A stretch of 64,000 nucleotides of DNA from CAVTHK01 sp964552235 (GTDB taxonomy: Bacteria; Spirochaetota; Spirochaetia; SZUA-6; CAVTHK01): positions 15,983 to 79,982 of the forward strand of contig CAZKGO010000011.1 of NCBI GenBank assembly GCA_964552235.1, in the 5' to 3' direction. Shown here one piece after another: positions 39,469 through 46,741 of this stretch; the first letter of the stretch is position 1; the number at the start of each line of letters is the position of its first letter. Under the pieces are notes generated by a model. That model was not told the origin of the DNA. It ran no database searches and saw only the letters and a program-made list of their open reading frames with translations. The translations under genes and the position numbers were made by a program.

Positions 39469-41577
39469 TTGAGAGAGCTCGAGCGGCTGAACGCGGAGCA
39501 AAGGAGCGCCGTGCTCCACGCCGGACGGCCCCTGCTGATCCTGGCGGGCGCCGGCTCAGGCAAGACGCGCGTCATCACGACCAAGATCGCCTACCTTGTG
39601 GCCGAGCAGGGGGTCGATCCGCGCTCGATCCTGGCCGTCACCTTTACGAACAAGGCCGCCGCAGAGATGCGCGAGCGCGTGCTCGCCCTGGCAGCCCGCG
39701 CGGGCGACGTGATGATACGCACCTTCCACGCCTTCGGCGCCTGGCTCCTGCGCAGGCACGCGGCTCTCGCCGGGCTGCCCGACCGGTTCGCGATCTACGA
39801 CGAGGAGGACCAGCTCGCCCTGCTCAAGGCGGTGGCGGGCGAGGCGGAAACCAGGGGCGAGCTGCGGCCGATCGTCTCGGCGATCGCCCGCGCCAAGGAC
39901 CGGTGCCTCACTCCTGCCGACGATCTGGCCGGTCTCTCGACTGATCCCCGGCTGCCCGACCTCTACGCCCGCTACCAGGAGCGGCTCGACGCCACCGGCT
40001 GCGCCGATTTCGGCGACCTGATCATGAAGCCCGTGCAGCTGCTGCGCCGCGAGACTGCGGTCGCCGAGCGGATACGCGGCCGTTTCCGCGTGATCCTCGT
40101 CGACGAGTACCAGGACGCCAACAGGGCGCAGTTCCTGCTGCTCAGGGAGCTGTACCGCGAAGGCACCTATCTCTGCGTCGTCGGCGACGAGGACCAGTCG
40201 ATCTACGGCTTCCGCGGCGCCGAGGTCAGCAACATCCTCGAGTTCCCCGACGCCTTTCCCGGAACCGAGATCGTGCGCCTGGAGCAGAACTACCGGTCCA
40301 CCGCCGCGATCGTCGAGGCGGCCACCCGCGTCGTGGAGAAAAACCGCCAGCGGCTCGGCAAGAGCCTGTGGACCGAGAACGCCGGCGGCGCTCCGCTCAC
40401 CCTAGCGATGCTGGCCGACGAGGAGGAGGAGGCGCGCTACTGCGCGGGCCTGCTGGCCGAGGACTCCCCGGGCTCGACGGCGATCATCTACCGCAACAAC
40501 TACCAGTCGCGCGCCTTCGAGACCACATTCCGCAACCTCGGCATCCCCTATCGGATCGTAGGCAGCGTCCGCTTCTGGGAACGCACGGAGGTCAAGGACG
40601 CCCTGGCGTATCTCGGGCTTCTCGTCAATCCCCGCGACGAGGTGGCGTTCATGCGGGTGATCAACCGTCCGGCCCGCGGCATCGGCGAGGCGAGCCTGGC
40701 AAGAATACTGGCAGCCAGCGGCGGCGACCTGCTCGAGCGCTGCCGCGCCGCCGCGCTCAGGGGCGCGGCAGCCAGGGGCGCCAAGGCCTTTCTGCAGATC
40801 TACGACCGGCTGCGGGAGCTGCTCGCCGAAGCGCCGCCGCTCAAGGATCTGGCGGCCGCCGTGGTGCGCGGCAGCGGCCTGCTGGAGTACTATGCCGAGC
40901 GCGACAGCGAAGAATCGCGCAATCGTCGCGCCAACATCGAGGAGCTCGTCAACGCCTGTGCATCCTACCCGCCGGGCGAGGCGGGCCTGGTCGAGTTCCT
41001 CGAACGCGTAAGCCTCGACACGGCCGCCGACGAGGCCGAGATGCGCGACGACGTCGTCACGCTCATCACCGCCCACAACACCAAGGGGCTGGAGTTCGAC
41101 CGCGTCTTTGTCACCGGACTCGAGGAGGGCCTGTTCCCCCACCGGACAGACGACGAGGACGCCAGCGACCTGGAGGAGGAGCGCAGGCTCTTCTACGTGG
41201 CCCTCACGCGGGCGCGCGCCCAGGTGCACATGACCACCTGCGTCCACCGCCGCGTGTTCGGCGCCTGGAAGGAGCGGGCGCCTTCGCGCTTCCTGGAAGA
41301 GATTCCGCGGCAGCTCATCACCATCGTCGCGGCCCGTAGGGCCGCGGTCGCCACCTACGCGGCGGGGCAGAGCCCGCAGCCGGCCGACGGCGAGGACTAC
41401 CCGCAGTACACCCCGGGCTGCGGCGTCTACCACGAGCAGTACGGGCCCGGCACGATCGTGCGCAGGTGGCGGTCGGGGCCGGACACCCACGTGCAGGTGC
41501 AGTTCTCCTCCGGGAGGTCCGCCCGGTTCATCCTGCAGTACGCCAGACTGGAGCGCATCAGTGAAGACCAGGTCTGA
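39469..41577 (+). CDS. pcrA: UvrD/PcrA/Rep-family DNA helicase with RNAP-binding C-terminal domain
   Basis: A 702-residue superfamily 1A helicase: LNAEQRSAV (Q motif), AGAGSGKTRVI (Walker A), TFTNKAAAEMRER (Ia), VDEYQDAN (II), GDEDQSIYGFRGA (III), LEQNYRST (IV), VTLITAHNTKGLEFDRVF (V) and FYVALTRA (VI). The last ~55 residues (CGVYHEQYGPGTIVRRW...VQFSSGRSARFILQYARLERI) are the Tudor-like domain that binds RNA polymerase in PcrA. TTG start: no other start before the Q motif. It acts in excision repair and replication-transcription conflicts. Confidence 0.93.
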   Translation: MRELERLNAEQRSAVLHAGRPLLILAGAGSGKTRVITTKIAYLVAEQGVDPRSILAVTFTNKAAAEMRERVLALAARAGDVMIRTFHAFGAWLLRRHAALAGLPDRFAIYDEEDQLALLKAVAGEAETRGELRPIVSAIARAKDRCLTPADDLAGLSTDPRLPDLYARYQERLDATGCADFGDLIMKPVQLLRRETAVAERIRGRFRVILVDEYQDANRAQFLLLRELYREGTYLCVVGDEDQSIYGFRGAEVSNILEFPDAFPGTEIVRLEQNYRSTAAIVEAATRVVEKNRQRLGKSLWTENAGGAPLTLAMLADEEEEARYCAGLLAEDSPGSTAIIYRNNYQSRAFETTFRNLGIPYRIVGSVRFWERTEVKDALAYLGLLVNPRDEVAFMRVINRPARGIGEASLARILAASGGDLLERCRAAALRGAAARGAKAFLQIYDRLRELLAEAPPLKDLAAAVVRGSGLLEYYAERDSEESRNRRANIEELVNACASYPPGEAGLVEFLERVSLDTAADEAEMRDDVVTLITAHNTKGLEFDRVFVTGLEEGLFPHRTDDEDASDLEEERRLFYVALTRARAQVHMTTCVHRRVFGAWKERAPSRFLEEIPRQLITIVAARRAAVATYAAGQSPQPADGEDYPQYTPGCGVYHEQYGPGTIVRRWRSGPDTHVQVQFSSGRSARFILQYARLERISEDQV

Positions 41578-42391
41578 GCCCTCCGACCTCTGGGACCTCG
41601 TGCCCGTCATGAGGCGGGCGCGCGGATTCAGGCTCTACGATCGGCGCGGAAGGAGGTATCTCGACCTCTTCCTGAACCGTGGCGCCGCCGTGCTCGGGCA
41701 TCGGCCCTTCCGGCTTCAGGCCGAAATCAAGAACGTGATCTCCCGGGGAGGGCTGTTCGAGATGCCTTCGGTGTACCCCCTGCGGCTGGCGCGCGCTCTC
41801 GGCCGCGCCTACCCTGGATTCGAGAGCGTGCGCCTCGCGAGAGACCTCAGTGAGGCGATCACTCTCGCCGCCCGATACTTGGAGTGTGGGAAGGACGAGA
41901 TCCGCCTCTGCGACCCCGCCCTGGGCGAGCGGGGCCGGATCGTGCTCGACCGGCCGTTCCTCGGGGAGAGCGCGCGCAGCTCTGCCCTCGAGGCCGCCGA
42001 CGTCGTGATTCCGGTGCTGCCTTTCGATCTGGGCGGATCGCCCTGCGCGATGCTGTTCCGGGGGCCCGCTCCGGCAGCCGAGCCGGGGTGGCTTCCGCCC
42101 GTGGTGGCCGCCTCGGCCTTGCGGGCATTTCACGACCTGGCCCGCAGGCAGCCGGCCGCCTGGTACAGCGACGACCTTCTCGCTCGATGTCCGGCGTGGG
42201 TCCAGCGAGGGATCTACGTGGCGCCCCGTTTCGGCGCGCAGCACTATCGCGCCGTGTTCGTCCGCTTCCTGGCGGCCGGGGTGCTGCTGCCGCCCGCCTA
42301 CCCCGGTCCGGCGGTGCTTCCGGGAGAGGCGTCGCCCGGGGAGTTGGCGCTGCTGATGCGCCTCTTCGGAGAGGAAGTGCAATGCAACTGA
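41561..42391 (+). CDS. Degenerate class III aminotransferase-like protein, lacking the PLP lysine
   Basis: A 276-residue protein whose first ~110 residues resemble glutamate-1-semialdehyde/class III aminotransferases: LVPVMRRARGFRLYDRRGRRYLDLFLNRGAAVLGHRP (compare RAEGAYLYDVDGNRYIDxxxxxGxxxLGH), SVYPLRLARALGRAYPGFESVRLARDLSEAI. The later GAYHG, DEVxxGxG and Lys regions are missing or unrecognisable, and the length is about 60 % of an active enzyme. GTG 41561 overlaps the helicase by 17 bp, with GGAG 8 nt upstream; it is followed by a membrane-protein gene with a 10-bp overlap. Perhaps a repurposed or dying gene. Confidence 0.6.
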   Translation: MKTRSEPSDLWDLVPVMRRARGFRLYDRRGRRYLDLFLNRGAAVLGHRPFRLQAEIKNVISRGGLFEMPSVYPLRLARALGRAYPGFESVRLARDLSEAITLAARYLECGKDEIRLCDPALGERGRIVLDRPFLGESARSSALEAADVVIPVLPFDLGGSPCAMLFRGPAPAAEPGWLPPVVAASALRAFHDLARRQPAAWYSDDLLARCPAWVQRGIYVAPRFGAQHYRAVFVRFLAAGVLLPPAYPGPAVLPGEASPGELALLMRLFGEEVQCN

Positions 42392-42687
42392 CAGAGCTCG
42401 GCGTCCTGATACGGCTGTGCGTCGGGGCCATCGGAACCTTCTGCGCGATCCTCCTCTGGTCGCGCACGCGGGATGTCGCGTGGGTGCTCGTCGCGACCGC
42501 GGTTCTCCTGTCGTACGCGGCGATCATCTTCGATGCCTTGGCCGGGCTCGGGCTGTTCGCCTGGGAGGAGCAGATGCTGTTCGGGGTCCCCGCCGGGCCG
42601 CTGACCCGCCTTGTGCTCGACAACCTCCCGATCCTGCTGTGCTCGATCGCCTTTGTCGTCGTTTTGGCCCGCCAGCGAGTGAGATAG
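42382..42687 (+). CDS. Small three-helix membrane protein, hypothetical
   Basis: A 101-residue protein with three hydrophobic segments (residues ~5-24, ~30-52, ~78-96). ATG 42382 has GAGAGGAAG upstream and overlaps the aminotransferase-like gene by 10 bp. No family was recognised. Probably the last gene of the helicase operon. Confidence 0.55.
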   Translation: MQLTELGVLIRLCVGAIGTFCAILLWSRTRDVAWVLVATAVLLSYAAIIFDALAGLGLFAWEEQMLFGVPAGPLTRLVLDNLPILLCSIAFVVVLARQRVR

Positions 42688-42699
42688 AGAGCCCGCCGT

Positions 42700-42803
42700 T
42701 CGTCGTCGGCTCGCCACTGGCGGCCCCACCCCCGGCACATCCTGTCGTTTGCCCGGGCGCTATGACATCCCTGTCGCGCCCGGGCTCGGTCCATCCATGG
42801 ACC
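42700..42803 (-). repeat. Dispersed palindromic repeat, copy D (inverted orientation)
   Basis: On the minus strand it reads CCATGGATGGACCGAGCCC, then 10-bp arms GCCCGGGCGC / GCGCCCGGGC (42751-42760 and 42776-42785) around a loop containing GACAGGGATGTC. The ordering matches copies A and B. It ends just before the promoter at 42804. Confidence 0.6.
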
Positions 42804-42831
42804 TTGACACAACGGCGAAAATGGTTATCTT
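42804..42831 (+). promoter_or_regulatory. Promoter of the small membrane protein gene
   Basis: Perfect TTGACA (42804-42809), 16 bp, TATCTT (42826-42831). AAGGAG at 42856-42861 is the ribosome site. Confidence 0.55.
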
Positions 42832-42868
42832 AACGTCTGGATTCAGCAAAAGACCAAGGAGAAAGGAA

Positions 42869-43117
42869 ATGGTGGCACTCGTAGTCGGGATTCTGCTCGT
42901 CCTTTTTGGGGTCTATGCCGTGCTGCCGCTGGACTCTCCGGGCTTCCTCAACTGGTCCGGCGAAGTCGTGCAGTTTCTCAAGGGTGCTGCTCCGATCATG
43001 GCATTCCTGATCGGTCTGGTTTCCTTCTTCATCGGCATCGCCGACATCAAGGACAAGATCGAAGCCAAGAAGGAAGAGAAAGAGGACAAGGAGAAGGCCG
43101 AACAGAAGACCACCTGA
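42869..43117 (+). CDS. Small membrane protein with charged tail, conserved hypothetical
   Basis: An 82-residue protein: hydrophobic segment (VALVVGILLVLFGVYAVL), a short periplasmic loop, a second hydrophobic segment (IMAFLIGLVSFFIGIADI) and a highly charged Lys/Glu tail (IEAKKEEKEDKEKAEQK). The layout recalls a small spirochaete family. ATG 42869 has AAGGAG 7 nt upstream. Longer in-frame extension to 42749 runs through the repeat and promoter and is rejected. Confidence 0.65.
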   Translation: MVALVVGILLVLFGVYAVLPLDSPGFLNWSGEVVQFLKGAAPIMAFLIGLVSFFIGIADIKDKIEAKKEEKEDKEKAEQKTT

Positions 43118-43137
43118 CTTCCGCAACCGCGGTCGTC

Positions 43138-43169
43138 TTGACACGCAACTCCCTGCTGTGGCTCAGTAT
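43138..43169 (+). promoter_or_regulatory. Candidate promoter of rplM-rpsI
   Basis: Perfect TTGACA (43138-43143); the -10 is unclear (CAGTAT at 43164-43169 gives a long 20-bp spacer). Confidence 0.35.
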
Positions 43170-43198
43170 CAGCCCGGCTTCTGAATCCGGCTTAACCC

Positions 43199-43627
43199 AT
43201 GAAGACTGTATTTGTTAACCCCAAGAACGTTGAGCACAAGTGGTATCTCATCGATGCCGAAGGCAAGCGGCTCGGGCGAGTCGCGGTTCGCGTGGCGGAC
43301 ATCCTGCGCGGCAAGAACCGGCCGACCTACAGCCCTCACATGGCCGGTGGACAGTCGGTGATCCTCGTCAACGCTGACAAGGTCGTCGTGACGGGCCGCA
43401 AGAGCACCGACAAGCTCTACCATCGGTACTCGGGCTACCCGGGCGGGCTCACCACCGAGAGCTTTGCCAAGGTGATCGGCCGCAAGCCGACGTTCCCGCT
43501 GGAGCATGCGATCCGGGGCATGCTGCCCAAGGGCTCTCTCGGGCGGCGGCTGTTCAACAGCGTCAAGGTCTACGCGGGTCCGAATCATCCCCACGAGGCC
43601 CAGCAGCCCGAAAAGCTGGATTTCTAG
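43199..43627 (+). CDS. rplM: 50S ribosomal protein L13
   Basis: A 142-residue L13 without change in the core: KWYLIDAEGKRLGRVAVRVADILRGKNRPTYSPHMAGGQSVILVNADKV, TGRKSTDKLYHRYSGYPGGLTTESF, HAIRGMLPKGSLGRRLFNSVKVYAGPNHPHEAQQPE. Same length as E. coli L13. Followed by rpsI in the universal order. Confidence 0.98.
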   Translation: MKTVFVNPKNVEHKWYLIDAEGKRLGRVAVRVADILRGKNRPTYSPHMAGGQSVILVNADKVVVTGRKSTDKLYHRYSGYPGGLTTESFAKVIGRKPTFPLEHAIRGMLPKGSLGRRLFNSVKVYAGPNHPHEAQQPEKLDF

Positions 43628-43643
43628 ACAAGGAGCTGGAGTT

Positions 43644-44036
43644 TTGGCCAAGACGATTCTGTCGCACGGGACCGGACGCAGAAAGACGGCCGTCGCGCGG
43701 GTGATCCTTCGCCAGGGTACGGGCAAGGTCAAGATCAACGGACGGAAGCTGGCTGAATACTTTGTCGGCGGGCTGGACTCGATCGTCGAGGCTCCGCTCG
43801 CTGTTACCGACAACCTCAACAGGTACGACGTCGCCGTCAACGTATCGGGCGGCGGAATCAAGGGTCAGGCCGAGGCCTGCCGCCACGGGCTCTCGCGCGC
43901 GCTGCTCAAGGCCGACATCGCCAATCGCACCGCCCTGAGGGCCAACGGATTCCTGACCCGCGACGCGCGCATGGTGGAGCGCAAGAAGTACGGCCGGGCC
44001 GGTGCAAGGCGCAGGTTCCAGTTCTCCAAGCGGTAG
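43644..44036 (+). CDS. rpsI: 30S ribosomal protein S9
   Basis: A 130-residue S9: GTGRRKTAVARVILRQGTGKVKINGRKLAEYF, VSGGGIKGQAEACRHGLSRALL, and the invariant C-terminus with KYGRAGARRRFQFSKR whose last residues contact the P-site tRNA. Start is TTG 43644 with AAGGAG at 43630-43635. Any longer frame is inside rplM. Confidence 0.97.
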   Translation: MAKTILSHGTGRRKTAVARVILRQGTGKVKINGRKLAEYFVGGLDSIVEAPLAVTDNLNRYDVAVNVSGGGIKGQAEACRHGLSRALLKADIANRTALRANGFLTRDARMVERKKYGRAGARRRFQFSKR

Positions 44037-44673
44037 CCCCGTCGTAGAGAACGTCACCGAAAAAGGAGCCGGACGGGGGAGGGTGTCGGTTACCCTCTCG
44101 GACGGCTCCTCTTTTTTTGTCCTGAAAGAGGTGCAGCTCTCCGAGGCGGTCTACCCGGGCGCAGCTATCGACGCCGACGAGCGCGAACGCCTTCAGCGGC
44201 TCTCGCAGGTCCGCGCGGCCGTGCGCAGCGCCCTCGGTCTGCTCGCGCGCGCGCCCCATTCGCAGCAGGCTCTCCGCCTCAAGCTCGTGCAGCGCGGCCA
44301 CGAGGAGCAGGCCATCGTCGCCGCGCTCGAACGGGCCCGGGAGCTCGGTTACCTCGACGACGGACGTTTTGCCGAGGACTGGCTCAGGCAGCGCCTCGAC
44401 CGTCACCCCGAGGGTCGAGCTGCGCTCGTGGCGGGACTCCGGGAGCGAGGGGTCGCCAGGGACGTGGCCGAACAAGCGGTCGCGCGCATGGTCAGCGACG
44501 AGGTTGAAGAAGGCTGCCTGCTGCGCGCCCTCGGCCGGGCCGAGCGCGGTTGGCGAACGAAGCGCCGGACCGGCGCCGCTGACACGGCCCGCCTGTGCGC
44601 GCGGCTGCGATCGCTGGGATTCCCCGACCGCCTGATCCGCAAGCACCTTCCCGGCGCCGACGCCGTTCCCTGA
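44002..44673 (+). CDS. recX: Regulatory protein RecX
   Basis: A protein of 223 residues from GTG 44002 or 196 from GTG 44083. The RecX three-helix repeats are seen in ALRLKLVQRGHEEQAIVAALERARELGYLDDGRFAEDWLRQRLD and ALVAGLRERGVARDVAEQAVARM. RecX modulates RecA filaments. The start is uncertain: the segment RVSVTLSDGSSFFVLKEVQLSE appears to belong to the protein, yet GTG 44083 lies within the rpsI terminator hairpin and the longer form overlaps rpsI. The 3' end is 10 nt from the convergent DUF434 gene. Confidence 0.82.
   Translation: MQGAGSSSPSGSPVVENVTEKGAGRGRVSVTLSDGSSFFVLKEVQLSEAVYPGAAIDADERERLQRLSQVRAAVRSALGLLARAPHSQQALRLKLVQRGHEEQAIVAALERARELGYLDDGRFAEDWLRQRLDRHPEGRAALVAGLRERGVARDVAEQAVARMVSDEVEEGCLLRALGRAERGWRTKRRTGAADTARLCARLRSLGFPDRLIRKHLPGADAVP
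44064..44118 (+). terminator. Intrinsic terminator of rplM-rpsI, lying inside the 5' end of recX
   Basis: Arms AGGAGCCG (44064-44071) and CGGCTCCT (44103-44110), with an inner pair GAGGGT / ACCCTC, then C and seven T (44112-44118). A strong hairpin plus T-run right after the S9 stop. Confidence 0.65.
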
Positions 44674-44683
44674 GGAGCCGGGC

Positions 44684-45352
44684 CTACTGCGGCGGCGGGG
44701 CGAGCGCCGAGAGATCGGGCGGCGCGAATCCGAACGCCTCCTGCAGCGCGAACCGGGCGAGGTCGAGCACCCTCGCAGCGCGATCTATGATCGCGGAGTC
44801 CGACGAAGCGACGACGCCGCAGTAGTCCTTGAGAGCGTAGTCGGGCGACTCGACCACCTCGACTCGAGCGGCGAACGGCAGGCCGCTCAGCCGGTCGCGC
44901 AGGCCGGCCGCCATGCGGCCCGAAAAGGCGACGGGGGCATCGACGAGCAGGTCCACCCGCGCGGGCGCCAGTTTTCGCATCGCGTCGATCACCGTGCCGA
45001 CGGCCCGGTCGGTGACGGGTCCGCTGCGGTAGCTGCCGTGGACGGCTGCCGCATCTCTGACGACTCCATCGTCGGCGAGGAACACGACGATGCCCTTGAG
45101 GTAGCTCTCCACCGTGATTAGGACGTTGTACCAGTCGACCCCAAGGCAGCGGCCGGCCGCATCAGCAGGCGTCACGAGCCGGGCAGTACGCGCCCAGGCC
45201 AAAGCCCTGGGCAGGACGCCTCGGAATATCAGGTTGCGCTCCCGCGCGCTCAGTTCGTGGTGGTCGCCCACGAGCTTGAGAGCCGCATGCGGCGCGTAGC
45301 CCCGTTCGCGGAGGTACCTGTAGTCGGCGATTGCCTGGACAAAATCGGACAT
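44684..45352 (-). CDS. DUF434 (COG2454) protein
   Basis: A 222-residue protein matching DUF434: DYRYLRERGYAPHAALKLVGDHHELSARERNLIFRGV (helical first part), then a nuclease-like alpha/beta domain: GVDWYNVLITVESYLKGIVVFLADDGVVRD, AVHGSYRSG, VDLLVDAPVAFSGRMA, ARVEVVESPDYAL. Asp and Asn of GVDWYNVL and the DAPVAFSG loop resemble a PIN/NYN-type nuclease site, but activity is not known. It is divergent from the HTH-receiver gene. Confidence 0.75.
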   Translation of the reverse strand: MSDFVQAIADYRYLRERGYAPHAALKLVGDHHELSARERNLIFRGVLPRALAWARTARLVTPADAAGRCLGVDWYNVLITVESYLKGIVVFLADDGVVRDAAAVHGSYRSGPVTDRAVGTVIDAMRKLAPARVDLLVDAPVAFSGRMAAGLRDRLSGLPFAARVEVVESPDYALKDYCGVVASSDSAIIDRAARVLDLARFALQEAFGFAPPDLSALAPPPQ

Positions 45353-45380
45353 TGACCTTCTGGATATCCTTGCTATTATA
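45352..45380. promoter_or_regulatory. Divergent overlapping promoters (DUF434 and HTH-receiver gene)
   Basis: Plus strand: TTGACC (45352-45357), 16 bp, TATTAT (45374-45379) with TGC extension, for the gene at 45421. Minus strand: perfect TATAAT (45380-45375) for ATG 45352, without a clear -35. The two -10 elements overlap, so the promoters should exclude each other. Confidence 0.5.
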
Positions 45381-45420
45381 CAGCATATAGAGAAACGACC
45401 TCGGGAAGGATCGACGGAGC

Positions 45421-46026
45421 ATGGCCAGAGACAGCAAGAGGGTGCGCATCTTCTCGGCCCTCGAGGTCGCCAACATCTGCGGGGTCGTCAACCAGACCGC
45501 GATCAACTGGATCAAGAGCGGCTACCTCAAGGCCTTCACGACCCCGGGAGGCCAGTATCGCGTCTACTCCGACGACCTGCACCGCTTCCTCATCGACCGC
45601 GGCATGCGCATCCCGGCCGAGCTCGAGGAGGCCTTGCGCGAGGAACAGCGGGCCAGGAAGCTCCTGATCGTCGACGACGACGTCGAGCTGAACAACCTCC
45701 TGCGCAAGTTCGTGGCTCGATCGCTTCCGGAGTACGAGATCGACCAGGCTTTCGACGGATTCGAGGCCGGACGGCTTCTGGCGGAAAGCAAGCCCGGCAT
45801 CGTGATCCTCGACATCAACCTGCCCGGCGTGAACGGACACAGGCTGTGCCAGACGATCAAGAGCGACCCGGGCCTGCGCAACCCCATCGTGGTGGCGATC
45901 TCGGGGCTCTCGGATCCTGAAACCGAGACCTCGATCCTGCAAGAGGGGGCTGACTGGTTCTTCGCGAAGCCTCTGCATCTCGAGGACCTCGTGGAGAAGA
46001 TCAAAGAACTCTCAGGCAGCTCGTAG
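45421..46026 (+). CDS. Response regulator with N-terminal MerR/excisionase-like HTH and C-terminal receiver
   Basis: A 201-residue protein with reversed domain order. Residues ~8-58 are a MerR/excisionase-like helix-turn-helix (RIFSALEVANICGVVNQTAINWIKSGYLKAFTTPGGQYRVYSDDLHRFL). Residues ~79-200 are a receiver: acidic pair Asp85-Asp86, phosphoacceptor Asp131 (VILDINLPGVNG), Ser161 and Lys183 (FFAKPLH). All phosphorylation residues are present. A second receiver gene follows 11 nt downstream. No kinase gene is near. Confidence 0.83.
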   Translation: MARDSKRVRIFSALEVANICGVVNQTAINWIKSGYLKAFTTPGGQYRVYSDDLHRFLIDRGMRIPAELEEALREEQRARKLLIVDDDVELNNLLRKFVARSLPEYEIDQAFDGFEAGRLLAESKPGIVILDINLPGVNGHRLCQTIKSDPGLRNPIVVAISGLSDPETETSILQEGADWFFAKPLHLEDLVEKIKELSGSS

Positions 46027-46037
46027 CGGGTGCGCCC

Positions 46038-46403
46038 ATGGCAGACAACACGGTCCTGATCGTCGAAGACGAAGACGGCATTCGGCTGAGCCTGCGCGAC
46101 TACCTCAAGAAGCGCGGCTACGATGTGCTCGTCGCTTCCGAGGGAGTGGGAGCCATCAAGCAGATACTCGACCACAAAGTGGATCTCATCATCACCGACT
46201 ACCGCATGGATGTCCTCGGCGGCGACTACTGGATACGGTTCCTCGCGCGCTTCTGCAAGGACCAGGCGGTGATCCTCACCAGCGGCTTCCTCAAGTCCGA
46301 TCGCCCCCTGCCTTATCCCGTCGTTTCCAAGCCCTACGACTACGCGGTCCTGGCCGAGCTCGTCGAGCAGCGCCTGAGGGAGCGGAGAGCGCGTGGGGCC
46401 TGA
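46038..46403 (+). CDS. Single-domain response regulator receiver
   Basis: A 121-residue CheY-like receiver: Glu10-Asp11, phosphoacceptor Asp54 (LIITDYRMDVLGGD), Thr81 and Lys98 (PVVSKPYDY). No output domain. It may accept phosphate from, or exchange with, the adjacent HTH-receiver. The acylphosphatase gene that follows overlaps it by 11 bp. Confidence 0.88.
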   Translation: MADNTVLIVEDEDGIRLSLRDYLKKRGYDVLVASEGVGAIKQILDHKVDLIITDYRMDVLGGDYWIRFLARFCKDQAVILTSGFLKSDRPLPYPVVSKPYDYAVLAELVEQRLRERRARGA

Positions 46404-46677
46404 AACCCGCGGCCTCTACGCCAGAGTCCACGGAGTCGTCCAGGGGGTCGGCTTCCGGTACGCCGCGGTCGGCCGCGCGAGGGCGCTGCACCTGCGCGGC
46501 TACGTGAGGAACATGAGCGACGGCAGCGTCGAGGTCGTGGCCGAGGGTTCGGCGCAAGCGCTGTCGCAGATGCTCGCCTGGCTCAACCGCGGCCCCGCGG
46601 GCGCGCGCGTGACGGCAGTCGACCACCGCTTCGTGCCCGCCGCCGGCACCTACCGCGGCTTCGACGTCGCCTGGTGA
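46393..46677 (+). CDS. acyP: Acylphosphatase
   Basis: A 94-residue acylphosphatase: YARVHGVVQGVGFRYAAVGRAR with the phosphate-loop Arg in GVGFR, and GYVRNMSDGSVEVVAEGSAQAL with the catalytic Asn. It hydrolyses acyl phosphates such as 1,3-bisphosphoglycerate or acetyl phosphate. GTG start; overlaps the receiver gene. Given that acetyl phosphate can phosphorylate receivers in vitro, the linkage is suggestive but not proof of a joint role. Confidence 0.93.
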   Translation: MGPETRGLYARVHGVVQGVGFRYAAVGRARALHLRGYVRNMSDGSVEVVAEGSAQALSQMLAWLNRGPAGARVTAVDHRFVPAAGTYRGFDVAW

Positions 46678-46741
46678 GCCTGAACGCGGCGAGGGCCGGC
46701 GTGAGTCGGCCCCCCTGGGCGCCCGCGAACGCGCCTCCGCC

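Noticed and set aside
41859..42812. A 317-codon minus-strand open frame ending in the intergenic region at 42.7 kb
   Set aside because: Its N-terminus is translated from the dispersed palindromic repeat and the rest is antisense to the aminotransferase-like gene.
42749..42868. A longer start for the small membrane protein at 42869
   Set aside because: The extension passes through repeat copy D and the TTGACA promoter; ATG 42869 has a good ribosome site.
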